From contig VZRG01000031.1 in assembly GCA_013397435.1 (NCBI GenBank), positions 62,001 through 126,000 of the forward strand: 64,000 nt of DNA, read 5' to 3'. Below the pieces are notes generated by a model. The model was given only the letters and a program-made list of their open reading frames with translations. It was not told where the DNA came from and searched no databases. A program made the translations under genes and the position numbers. The DNA comes from Erythrocercus mccallii (lineage: Eukaryota; Chordata; Aves; Passeriformes; Dicruridae). This document shows positions 25,856 through 37,250 of the stretch, piece after piece (within the stretch, counting starts at the first letter, position 1; each line of letters begins with the position of its first letter).

Positions 25856-28266
25856 GAAGTTAGTAATTTCAATTGATTCAAACATTGTTGCTTGTCTGAA
25901 AATAAAGCATCCTTACAAAATTAGTAGCAAAAGTAGAATTCTTTTGATGTCATGAAACCTGAAGAGGATAAAGATCTCATGTTATTAAAATATCATAATA
26001 TCAAAATATCATAATTAATACCAGCTGAACGTCACTTTTAGTTCTGAGACATCTCTGCAATTGTCAAATGAGCTCAAAATTTTTTGTATAACTTTCTGTT
26101 GTTTTGCAGAATAAAGTAAAAAAGTCTGAAAACAGTGATCCTTGTGCTGCAATTCCCCTGCCTGGAAACTAAATAAAGAAATCAATAGTCATGCAGAGTG
26201 TTCCTACATTAGTCCACACTTGGTTTCCAGAAGGATGTACTGAAGTGTGGCTTAACAGTAAAACAGAATCTGACTAGTACTTTCCAATATCCTTTCAGAT
26301 CAGTAAGTTTTTATTTATAGTCTTGTCCCCTGTACAGAAGATGAATACTCTTCCTTTCAACCAAATGGTTTCCTCCTGTGTGTGTTTTCACTCATCAAGT
26401 CCTGCTTGATAACATTGATATGTCATTGCTGAGAAGTAGTTTTAACACAAGAAATTTAATAGTCCAGTTGTAGGAGTAAAACATATCTATTTGTATCAAT
26501 CTTCAAGCTCCACAGACCGAAATGTATGGAATCCTATAGGAAATAAGTACTTTTTAGAAGCCATGATTTCCTGAGGAGTGGTAGAAGCAGAAAGATATAC
26601 AGCATATATCCAAAGGCTCTTTGAAAACTACCTTGAAAAATTGTAACTTTCTTATGTAAAAGGTAAATATATCAGTTCAATTCAGTGTTTTTTCTTTGGT
26701 AAGATTTTTTCATTACATTCACATACACACAGGGTGGTGTTTCCCAGCTGTCAGTCCAGCCTTTGTTGAAGTTACATGACTGGAGCTGAAGGCACAATCT
26801 AGCTCCCAGGTCTGAATCCGGCAGAGCATTTATATTCATACTTCTGTCCAAGAAAGTGCACGGTCCTGTTGGCTTTCTGGGCAGCCCATAAGCTTGAAAG
26901 TAAGGATGTTCTTAAGTGCTTCACTGGAGCAGGGCAGTGTCCTGCGGCCTCACTGAAACACTCAGTCCATTTTGCTTTTTAGGGAGGTTATTACTGCTTG
27001 AAAGAGGTGTTTCTTTGAAATAGAAGGGAAAAAATGTCCCAGAGCACTCATTCATTTCCCTTTCAGTCCCTTTTCTCCTTTCTGCAACTCTCTTCTTGGT
27101 TCCTGGCTTATACCATCAGCCTTGTCCATTCCTTACAAAACAATGTAGCTAAAGAGTCTTCCTTAAGCTTCCTTAAGCTAGCTAGCTCTGTCTGCTTTAT
27201 GTGCCTCAGATTTAAATTGAGAACCTCTTCCTTGCCCAAGGCTCTATTTTATCTTCTGATCCCATTTCAACCACCAATGTCACCAGCTGTGCTGAGCATG
27301 ATCATTTCACACAGCCAGAACAACAGTGGGCTGTTCCTATCGTATACCTGGCATGCTTTGCCCTTTCTACCAGCTCTGCTCCTTCCCTCATTTAAAGCTT
27401 GCCAGAAATATCTCCCCACCATGTCGTGAAAATAGCTACCCCTGAGCAGAGCTTTTCTGGCTAGGAGCAAAAAAGGCTGGTGAGTGAGATCCAGTACCAG
27501 GGCAGCTGCAGAGAGGACCAGAACTTTTTGGACTGAAGTACAATCATCAGAAACTGTGGTGAAACACTTTGAGCTATAAGGGAAGATCAGTATACAAGAA
27601 TCTGTGACTGAATGCTGCAACCAGTGCTGCAAGGACAGTCTAAAATTCCTTCCTTACACACTTTGGTTAATAGAGAAAAAGCTGAGCAGTAGAGATGCCA
27701 GAGTCTCTTTATACTGAGGCCTCTGAGATTTTTGATAAAGCTGCTTAGAAAAAAAAAATCACTTTGGTTTGTTGTCTGGTGTAATCTCATTCTTCCTGCA
27801 GTGCTAGTCTTACAGAACTAGTGTTGGTGATCAAGCTAACTTTGTGCTCACAAGGTCACAGCTAATCTAACTGAACCTTCACAGCTGATGTCCTAAAAAT
27901 CTGCCTGTTTGTGATTCTGTATGGGTTTTGAGTTTTTTTTTTGTTCCAGGGGATTGGAAAAGCCCTAGAAGACACAGGCAGATCTGTGGTTGTTCTGGAG
28001 CTCTTATGTGCTCTGTTACAACAGATGTGGCTGTGCTGGTGGTGAAGAGGACGTGGGATCAGGCGCGTGCTCTCCATGAAGGCAGCATGGCTCTGTGAGC
28101 AAACACGCGTTCCTCAAGATGACTCAGAGCAGGCTTCAAGGAAACATGGGAAAAGAAGCAGGAAAGCATGAATCATCCGTGAAACGTCAGTTTGCATGCG
28201 TCTTTATCTGGAATGTAATTCTTTTTATACACATGTTTAATTAATTTTTCTTTGTGTTTCCTCTAG
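25856..28266. other. non-coding stretch, no gene seen
   Basis: No gene or mobile element recognised. A frame of 131 codons at 27034-27429 has low complexity (Leu/Ser/Phe rich) and no domain signature. A small AT-rich run of direct repeats (atatcata units) occurs at 25985-26015. Confidence 0.55.
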
Positions 28267-28382
28267 GACAACATTTGTTGTCAATGTCTTTGCTGGGTGT
28301 ATCGACATACTGTTGCACTGTCAATGACTGCTTTGGCGGTGGGAAGCCCTTGAAGTGAGTGTGGCTGCCCCCAAAGCAGTCT
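28267..28382 (+). other. exon-like block with palindrome and hairpin
   Basis: A pyrimidine-rich tract ends in CTAG at 28263-28266 and is followed directly by a palindrome (28267-28282, arms GACAACA/TGTTGTC around TT). A GTGAGT donor-like hexamer starts at 28355, which would close an 88-base internal exon. One frame through the block is open for 29 codons. The 3' part, GACTGCTTTGG at 28326-28336, pairs perfectly with CCAAAGCAGTC at 28371-28381. It could be a non-coding exon, a structured RNA, or chance. I do not recognise it. Confidence 0.3.
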
Positions 28383-31300
28383 GAGCTGGAGACAACAGCC
28401 TGAAGGTATTCTGTGATGAAAATTATATGTTCTGTTGCACAGCTCTGTCCTGCACCTGTATGTGAGGCCAAAGCTCATGGTCAGGGCAGAGCCAGAGATG
28501 TTTCAGCTCTGGGACCAGCTGTGCTGGCCCTGGCCCTCCCCTGGCTGCAGAGAGACAGAACCTGCCACATGAGCATCCTGCCTGGCAGGGCAGCCTGGGG
28601 AAGGGCAGCCACATTTGGGGCAGAACTGAGATGCTGATGAAGCTTCTGTGCTGAAGTAGCAAGGACTGCTTGGGAAAACAAGGTGTATAGAACCAGCTTC
28701 TACCAAATGCAAGCACAGAGAAGTGATCTCAGAGGAGAGCTGGGAGCATGTTGTGGCAGCTGGAGGTCTGTGGAGGCAGCTGAGGAAGGGGCAATGACAA
28801 TTCCCTGCTCCGCCCTGTTCCTTCATCTCCACAGGGATAAACCTGAGGCAAAGATTTAGGCTAGGAAGAAAGAAAAATGTTTTGTCCAAAAAGAAAAAGA
28901 CAGTAGATTTACCCTTGCCATCAGGAGAAAGGCTCTATCTTAGGCCATTGGACATTAGTTGATTTTATGGACTTTTTCTTATCCCCTTACCCATGAGAAA
29001 AGGGCTCTGACTTTCCTGGAGGATTAAGTTGTTAAAGCTGTTCCTTGGAGATTTGATTTGCTCATACAAGGTGAAAGCAGCCCATGGCTCTCCTGTGTAA
29101 TAGAGCCTAGAACATGAAGGAGAGAGGAAATCTTCCTGCAGTAAATATCAGTGCTACTTTTACCTATTAATATACTTATTGCTGTTACATATGAGTTTAA
29201 CTGATTAAAATCTTTGGCTTTTCCTTATTTATATAACCATGTGCCATTGGAGTCTCCAGTGACAGCTGCCCTCTGGGCATGTGGTGGGTAGCAAATGGGA
29301 GGGACTCTGCTCTGCCCAGGCTGGGATACTACTGAAGCAAAGGCAGAAGGGTGTCACTGGCCAAGGCTGTGAACCCCCTTATCTCACCTAGATAATATAG
29401 CTCAATCCAGTGCTGTAAAACCCATACAACATCTGACAAAACTGGGCTAATTAAGGAGTACCAGCCTTCTGTCAGAGGTGCAAAAACGTTTTGAGAATGC
29501 TCAGGAGTAAAACTGAAATAACCCTGTTCAGCAAGTAAAATGAAGGAGTAAAACTGAAATAACCCTGTTCAGCAAGTAAAATGAAGGAATGAAGGTAGTT
29601 TAAGAAGAATGAAATCCTGTCTGCCACCTGTTTCTGGCATTTTCCCAGCATGTCTTCTGAGCACAGGACGCTCACTGCTGGCGACCTCCCCTCGTCCTCT
29701 CTCTCTACCATCTCATTGGTATTATTTCAAGGTTTGCATTGCTTTTTTCAACCCTTTTTTGCTGGCAAGTTTAGCCTTTCATTTATAAGAGGTGTGAAAT
29801 TTTGCCATACTCTTGAGTGTTTTTAATTTTGGTGGGTAAAGCCTATGTACTCTGAAACATAAAATTTTTCTTATATATTTTCTTCTTTTGCAGTATTTGG
29901 AAATTAAATTTTGTGATATTGTGCCTTTAAAGAAAGGCATGATGCCTTTTTTCCATTCTTTATGGCTACCTCATAACATGGGTTTGACCCTTTCTGTGCA
30001 AAATCCTTGCCAACATTTTGCTTTTTCTAGCTTTTGAAAGCCATAAATAACACTTCTGCATTCTTGCATATTTCCTAAGAGTAAAAATGCATTGGAAAAC
30101 ATATTTCTTCTGTCCTGTATTAGGGCAGGAGAGGCAACGAGCAATCCTGTTACTTACTTCAGTATCCCCATACTTACAGCTAGAGATTTGAGTTGTGGGT
30201 GCTGCATCAAGACTAACAGAGATGTTCATACTCTTTGTAGTAACTTCAGCTGATCCATCTCCACCCATGTGTGAGAAGAATATTGTGCTTTCATCTCATC
30301 TCTTTGTATTTACAGAGTGTCACAGGTAACAACTTCACTTTTCCTTCAATAAGCCAACAAGCCTTTGGCAACCCAAGCGCTGCATGAAAAGATCCCTACT
30401 CTCACTCTACATGGAAGTTAATCAGGAGTTTCATAACTGCAGGGCCCAGACAAGAAAAATTGAAAACAGCAAAATAAATATCTTTTGTCTATATTCACAA
30501 GAGAAATGATCAATTTAGTAGCAGGAAAGCTTCCTGACTTGTCATATATGTTAAGATGTTACTTATGCAGTTGCACTTTTCAGCAGGTACTTCTTATCTT
30601 TCTAGAAAAAAAAGGAAAAATCTCCTGCATTTAACAGTGTGGTTCAGAGTTTCCATTTCAGAAAAAATGTGTAAGATGCAGCATGCACTGTGGACAACTC
30701 AGTAGAGACTGGACACTCTTACAGAGCTAAGTTTGAGCTATAGCTGAAACACCATAAACAAGGAAAAGTGAACTTGAACTAAAAGCTCATAAATATTTTT
30801 AATTGAAACCTTTGAAGAGCATTTTGCTTTTGACTCAATCTTCCATAAAGTTAACAGAAAGTATTCCACAGTTCCCAGATCATAGTTCACTGTGGAGGAA
30901 GCCCACCCTGTGCAGTGAGTGTGTGTTTGAGGAAAGGTTTGATTGGTCCTTAAGACTTAGCCTGATTTAGCAGTGTTTCTTCTAATGCAGATGAACACAT
31001 CAGCAGTGTCCTGGAGGGCAATATTGAGCACTGGTGACAAATTAGGTGTTTGAAAATCTTGGATGGTCCTTTCAGACGTGCTGCAGTTTCCTGGGATATT
31101 ACTCCCTATTGCAGTGACACCGGTGGCTCTTCCTGAACAGGAAAATATTTGTCAAATGGAAGTTTTCCATTCTTTGTGACTTTTGTCTTCATTGCTGGTC
31201 AGGATGTCTCCTCCATGGATATATGGGGAGACATGGAGGCTGTCAACTGGCTGGTACAGATTCTGCAGTCCAAAAGCCCTACCCAGGGTAATTCTCTGTG

Positions 31301-33512
31301 TGGGGCATCAAGAGTATTCAAAATTGAACATTGCTATCCTGATGGTCCTTTCCCTCTGTTTTGGTTTGGGAGTCTGTGGATCTTTTCTGTGAGATATGAA
31401 GCACTGGCCTCCTTAGGCTTCTGTTCCCCTCCCAGCTGTGGAGGAACTCAGCATTCAAGCAGGATCTGTCCCTGCTGAGCTGCTTGTGGAGTAAGTTGCC
31501 AGCTAGCTGTAATGTGTGTTCCCCCATGGCTTGAAATATTGTCAGAGGGAGAACCTGTAGAGGATTGCTTGTCATCTGATTGTATTATTTTTTAACTGCA
31601 TAAGCAATAAATATTTAAAGTCTGGTCGTAGGTGATGTAACAACTCAGTAAATACATCCTTCTGAATACAGAAGTAAGAGGCTGATCTTTTTCTTTTAAG
31701 AGGAAACAAATACATCTCTGTTTGGCATAAATTGTCCTGTTTCCTATTCTATAAGGAAGAATATGTTGAGACAATTTTTCTGCAATGAATGAAGGTGAAA
31801 ACTAAAGGCAGAGAAGTACTGCTGCATATTTATCCTCTGTTCTTTTCCATTTTTCACATCAAAGTCATAGATCAAAGCCCAGAAAAGAAAGGCAAAGAGT
31901 GAGAGAGAGAACTGAGGGAAATTAACAGCTTCACTCTTTGTCCTGCTTCATTCTCTCTCCCTGCCTGTCCCCATCCTGGTTTTATTTCCTGACAGAGAAG
32001 CTGTGAACAGTAATAGAGATAGGAATCAGTATGGGAGTTCCTGTGACATCTTCTATCTTCTCTACAGCACCACATGAACTTCCACTATTCCACGCAATTT
32101 GGTTTTACAGCAGTACTTGCAGTTATTTTTCATAAACAAAGTGAGTATTGGCATGAGCCTGCAGATGCTGAGCCCATATCAGCACTAGTGGAAAAGGGCA
32201 GCTATGGCCAGAGAGTTGAGAAACATCCATGGATGTGACTCAAAAGTGAGTACACGATCCTTGTCCTTGGACATTGACCACAAACTTTGTGTAGTGTGGA
32301 AATAAATCCGAGGCTGTTCTGATGTCCTTTGTTATGATTAAATTAGATTTTTTTGCCTTTGGAATAGTTTTGTAAGGAAAAAAAATACTCTGGCACTGAC
32401 TGAAGGGAGATCTAGGTTCTCAGCTGATATAGGCTGAGTTATGGTAGTGGGGAAGTAGCTGGTTCTGCACATTGCCCTCTCTAGCTTTCCTGTTTTTTCT
32501 TTTCTCAGAAGAGCTTCCCGTATTTTTAGAGGTGATTTTATGTAGTGCTTTTGAAATTGAGAAGTAACTTGGTGATTTGACTCATGTGGTTTGTTTCTCC
32601 TTTGTGAGGCATAGTTAGTAAAGTTTTTTGAATGTATAAATGATTAGCTAATGTAATGATGTGTGAAGAATCTTACATCCCTGCTGTTTCTGAAATCCAT
32701 TTAATGAACAAATTCCTTAGTGGTCATCTCAGAACAAACCATTATCAAACAACCCTTACCTACTAAGAGAAATTTCTTTTTCAAAAAGCCTAGCTCAGGC
32801 ATAGTAGAATATTTATCACATGGCTGGCAGTACTCTTCTGCCTGAGGGATGGACTGCAATTACAGCATGGTAAATATTTCATTAGAACAAAGCAAAACTG
32901 CATGGCCTTCCCTTTATTTAAAACATTTATTAAAATACAACCTTAGAATCTACATGGGAATAATTCTTTCTACCTAATCTACCAACTAAGCTACAATTTT
33001 AGGTGAGACATTTTGTTATTACAAAACCTTGCATATTAGAGCAATTTATCTTCTCCTCTGAGAAAGACGGACATCTTAGCACAGATTAAACTTAGTGTAC
33101 ACCGATGTTCCTTATACCATTCTGGCTTCTTCAAGGAAGGAAGAAAGAGCAGGTGCAGAGATTTCAGTGCCCCTACAAAATCTCTTCAAAATGACAATGT
33201 AAATGTAATTTAAGTACAAGACCTAAACACAAATGAATGTTGAATTCTGTACACAAGAGTGGGAAGTAGTCACTCGATAGTGCATAACTATGCATGTGCA
33301 GTTTTGGAGAGTAGTATTCTACTGTAAATTCTTCCTGAGTTCCACTTGTTTTAAAATTGTCCACTTCTCTGGACAATGAAAAAAGAGACAAAGACAATTC
33401 ATGATGCCTCATCCAACTGCAGCAATTTTCTTAGTGAATAGAAAAGTCATCTAAGAACACATATGAGGAATGAGGTCTTACTGAACAGTAATCTGGCTAT
33501 AATTCCTTTTCA
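28383..33512. other. non-coding stretch, no gene seen
   Basis: About 5 kb without a recognisable gene. It contains a 41-base tandem duplication at 29503-29584 (listed separately). 28500-28620 is richer in G and C than its surroundings and is CAG/CTG-like, but no exon can be called. Confidence 0.55.
29503..29584. repeat. 41-bp tandem duplication
   Basis: Two adjacent, seemingly identical copies of a 41-base unit start at 29503 and 29544 (unit begins 'aggagtaaaactgaaataac'). A short partial third copy follows. The identity implies a recent slippage or duplication event, or an assembly artefact. Confidence 0.9.
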
Positions 33513-33518
33513 CTGGAG
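33513..33518. repeat. target site duplication, left copy (CTGGAG)
   Basis: CTGGAG occurs directly before the LTR and again at 34129-34134 directly after it. A 6-bp duplication is typical for alpha- and betaretrovirus-like integration. Confidence 0.85.
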
Positions 33519-34128
33519 TGTAGCGGTGCGGGACACGTCCCCCGGCCGGCTCCGACCCCAGACACCACAGATCTGGCAGGGTGAGCGCCGACTTCCCGCC
33601 TGTGGATTCTTTCCTCAGGCTCTGAGGGAGGATGGAAGCACTGGCTATTGTAGGAAAGAAAAAGGCTGGACTCTCCAGTGGGGTGAACAACAGGGAGATT
33701 TATTCACCTGTGCTGCCCACAAAGGAGAGCACAGAATTCAGTTGTGCAGGGACTTATAAACAGAGGAGGGACTCAGGGGTGGATACAAACACAGTCCAGT
33801 AGGGTAGAAGGGGTTCAGGACAAATCCATCAGCTGGGGGTGCAACCCGAGAAGGGATGAGAGGTGTCTCTAGGGCTTCCACCAATCACTAGAAGCCCTCC
33901 CTCAGAACCTTCTGGACCAATAGGAGAGGTCCTGTGGAGATTGACAGGGTTGGAAGGTGGTAAACAACTTGGAAAAGGCGGGAAAACATAGAACAAACCA
34001 ACAGGGAAATAACATGGGGTACGGGGGACAGGACCATTTCTGGGGTACAAGGGGTACAAAGAACTCAGAACAATACATAAAGTGCAAACTACATCAAAAC
34101 ATTAAACACAGGATTGTGCACCACCACA
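33519..34128 (-). mobile_element. solo LTR of an endogenous retrovirus
   Basis: A 610-base element begins TGTAGCGG and ends CACCACCACA on the plus strand, giving canonical TG...CA termini on either strand, and is flanked by the 6-bp repeat CTGGAG. Orientation is minus: read that way there is a TTTATAA promoter-like box (33754-33760), then AATAAA (complement at 33699-33704) about 50 bases on, then a GC- and CpG-rich U5 (about 33520-33600). No gag, pol or env lies next to it, so it is a solo LTR left by recombination between the two LTRs of a provirus. Intact ends and duplication suggest a fairly young insertion. The short plus-strand frame over it is not a gene. Confidence 0.9.
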
Positions 34129-34134
34129 CTGGAG
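34129..34134. repeat. target site duplication, right copy (CTGGAG)
   Basis: Exact partner of 33513-33518. Confidence 0.85.
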
Positions 34135-36984
34135 ATCATCTTTCTACTACAGCATCAGATTATACAACATTGTCCTGGGCAACCCAATGTGTTATTGTAT
34201 TCCATATCTACTTATGTCCAAAAATATTACAGTCCTCCTAAGACCCAGCAGGTGGACATAGAACCACAGAGGTCTGTGTGCCAGGTTCTTTAGAGGTTAG
34301 GGTCTCCCAGGCAGAATTCTCTTGCCCTTTCCATTTCTTTCTTGAAGGGAAGCTGGGACAGAGCAAGGCAGAAGTCTTCTTTTGTTCTTTCTGAGCTCCT
34401 TGCCTGCTTGCAAGAAACTGCATTTTGCAGTGCCAAACTGCTCCAAGGAAAATTTCACAATACCTGTCTACAGCTGGGTGCTCAGCCAGAGCCATTGGGG
34501 CTGGGAGGTGCTGGTTTCGGTTCTTGGGGAGACCACCTGTGGCAACACACCAATGGATGGCTCAAAAAGTGCAGCGCTGACACCAGCCAGGTCCAGCCAG
34601 CTGAGGAGGAGGCAGAGAAGTTGACTCTGCTGGTTTGCCAAGTTCTCTGGCTCCTGAGTTTCCCAGCCACCAGAGTCGTTCAGCCGCCTCTGGCAATGAA
34701 GCTGCCACCGCTGGAGAGATTGAGGGAGCGTTGCCCCTGAGATGCAGCAACTTTGTATGCACTTATTATTTAGTGCTATTTTTCTTGTTGCTGTTTCATT
34801 TTTTTTAGTAAACAGCTACTTTTTCACTTATATCTACTTGCATTTATCTCTCTTTATAGATGCAAAGGGAGGGGTTAAAACTAAAAAGGAAGGTAATTCA
34901 TTTTGAAGTGTCTGCCCACTAAAATTGTCTTAAACCAAAACAATGTTTAGGCAATACGCCACTGTATTTGCTAGAGGTCTATAACAAGGCCCCAAGTCTA
35001 TAGCCTGGTCCTACAGTGATAACAGCCTTCTTGCTTCTTCAAAAGCTAGGAAATGAAAAGAAAAAATCACTTCACTGTACCAGTCATAGGCAGCCTCAAA
35101 CTTCTACTGAAGTTTTGTTCTTGATCTTTTCTCTAGTCTCTTAAAAAATTTCAAAACTACTTGACTATGCTGCAGAATATGCAAAATCATTTCTCATGGA
35201 TCAGCGTTGCACTCATAGCATGACTTTCCATCTGTCCCAGCTGCTGCCTCTGCTGCTGTCCAGTGACAGGGAGCTCCAACTTGTCTCTGGGCAAAGTGCA
35301 CTTCTTTCTGGCTGTGGGAGTTGGTTTTAAGTTGTTGTGAGCTGTAAAAAAATAGGATGACTTTACTAGAGAAGAGTCAACCAAGATTTCTAGCTCACAT
35401 TAGCTAGTCCAGAGAATTTTATTGTCTTATTGGCATGTTTTGTCCCAACACCCTGAGCTCCATAGTGACTTCTCCAACTACACTGGAAAGCTGACACACT
35501 GCAAAAGTTAATGGACAGTGAAAACTGTCTCTAGAGAGCCCTTACCATGCTTGATGTAGAAGCATCCAGATGCTGAAAGCTGTGTCCCCTTGTTTGAAGC
35601 CAAAGCTGTTTCTCACCCTGAGAAAGGGATCTTGCAGTAAATCTGCTCCAGGGCATAAAATCCCCATTCATTGCCTATGGCATGAGCTAGCTCCCAAAAT
35701 GCAGCATCAGCTCCAGAGACCAAAATCAAATTAGGTTCAATGCTGGTTTCTTTTGGGTGGCCTCCAGACTCTGAGGATGCAACTGCAAAGCATTCTAGTG
35801 AGACTCACAAGAATATGCAAATAGACCACAAGCAAGTCTTCAAAGTTGCACTCCCAGGGCTGGCCTGCTGTTCAGTGCAATACAGAAGTCCTGAGCAAAC
35901 AGAAGCTTAAGCCAGCACATTTTCAGAGGACTGGGCAACTGAGCTACAGGAGCCCACAGACATGCTGCTGACTCTTCCCAGCCTAATGGGCTGGCAGTGA
36001 GGGGAGGCCATACTCTGCTTCCCAGTGTCTCCTCCTCCAGGGCTGGCAAATACAGGGTTATTTCAGATCCCTTTGGAAAATCTCTGAGCTACTTAAACTT
36101 AGACACTTTAAGGTAGAAAGAAGGCCTTTCTGAGGCACTCTGTGCCTGTCTTTATATTTAGCATTAATACATGAAGCACTTCACATGCAAATAACTATGC
36201 CAAGATTTCGGTACAGTTCTGTATCAGAAGACAAACTGCCCAGCTCCATCTTGGTAATGTTGCTTTCCTTCACTAAGAATTCAGAGCAATTAAATCTCAC
36301 AGTATTCAAAAGCAACCTTGATTAAGCACAAATATGTAATCGTCAACAGTGCTCAGCAAAAGAACTGAATATGATTTATAGCATTAAGTTAGCAAAACTG
36401 ATAGTAATGGAAAAAAAAGTATAGGTACTTTCTGCTTCCTATGAGGTTTATGAGGATATGCCAAAACAAAGGTGAGTGTTTGGAGCCGCACTCCTCGCAG
36501 AGAGTGCTCTCTTGGTGGACATATTGGCATACCTCCAGCAACATTCCTTCTGGGGTTTTTCTCATATAGATAGATAGACTGGTGTGCTTTGTGTCTTGGT
36601 GTGATGCCCTTCACTCACAAGAAAAAAGCCACCATATACTGTATCAATATAAAGTTGTGAGTTAATATTCAATGGTAAGTGTGACAGTGATTTAACAAGA
36701 TTTGTTGACAAGGTATACTTGATTAGTTACTGCATAGAGGACAGGGTCAGATAAAAACCATCAGGAAGACCCTCCCACTGAATCATGAGTTTCAGAATAG
36801 ACTGTCCTGCTTTCTGAACCCCTTCTCAGAGAGCAGTCTAGGTACAGCTGCGTCCACTCCACTCCTAGTCCCAGTGTTGGCCAACAGCTTAGGTTGAAAG
36901 CATGATACACGCACAGTGCATCCTTTAGACTGCTTAGCTAAAGAAGTCAAAGTTTATCATGCTATTAACCACTGAGTGAGGGTC
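34135..36984. other. non-coding stretch with possible old repeat
   Basis: No gene recognised. The part at about 34340-34960 differs from its surroundings: it is more GC-rich up to 34740, then T-rich, and ends 'cttaaaccaaaaca'. It has the look of a degraded interspersed repeat, but I cannot assign a family. A plus-strand frame of 132 codons at 34342-34740 shows no domain. The rest is ordinary unique sequence. Confidence 0.45.
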
Positions 36985-37250
36985 TGTTGTGGGAAGGGAT
37001 CTCTCAGCCTGGAGGAGTAACCTTGAGAGGTGTCCCTGCTCAAGGAGAGATCCTGGCGTGCAGCCCGCTGCCGTACTGGAGAGCTCCACGGGCCCTGGGC
37101 CCTCCGCTATTTATAGAGAAAGATGAGTGACTTGTGGTCATATTTGCATACCAGCAAGACGTCTGGGTCACCATTACAGACAGACCCTGGCTACCATGTT
37201 GCCATCCGCCCCCAAAGTCCAGAGTAAGGTGGAGGCAGCCATCACATCTT
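36985..37250 (-). mobile_element. LTR-like element (tentative)
   Basis: A GC-richer block starts TGTTGTGGGAAGGG on the plus strand. On the minus strand it carries a strong TATA box (CTATAAATAG, complement around 37106-37115) followed by a GC-rich segment with GAGCTCTCC and a run ending CCCACAACA. That layout resembles the U3/R/U5 of an avian endogenous-retrovirus LTR. I found no target duplication and no clear AATAAA, and the outer edge at about 37250 is a guess. Alternatively it is a TATA-type promoter of an unknown transcript reading leftward. Confidence 0.45.

Noticed and set aside
28281..28382. MicroRNA precursor at the 28.33-28.38 kb hairpin
   Set aside because: The stem is shorter and the loop larger than usual for a precursor, and no known microRNA was recognised. 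It is kept only as an unassigned structure.
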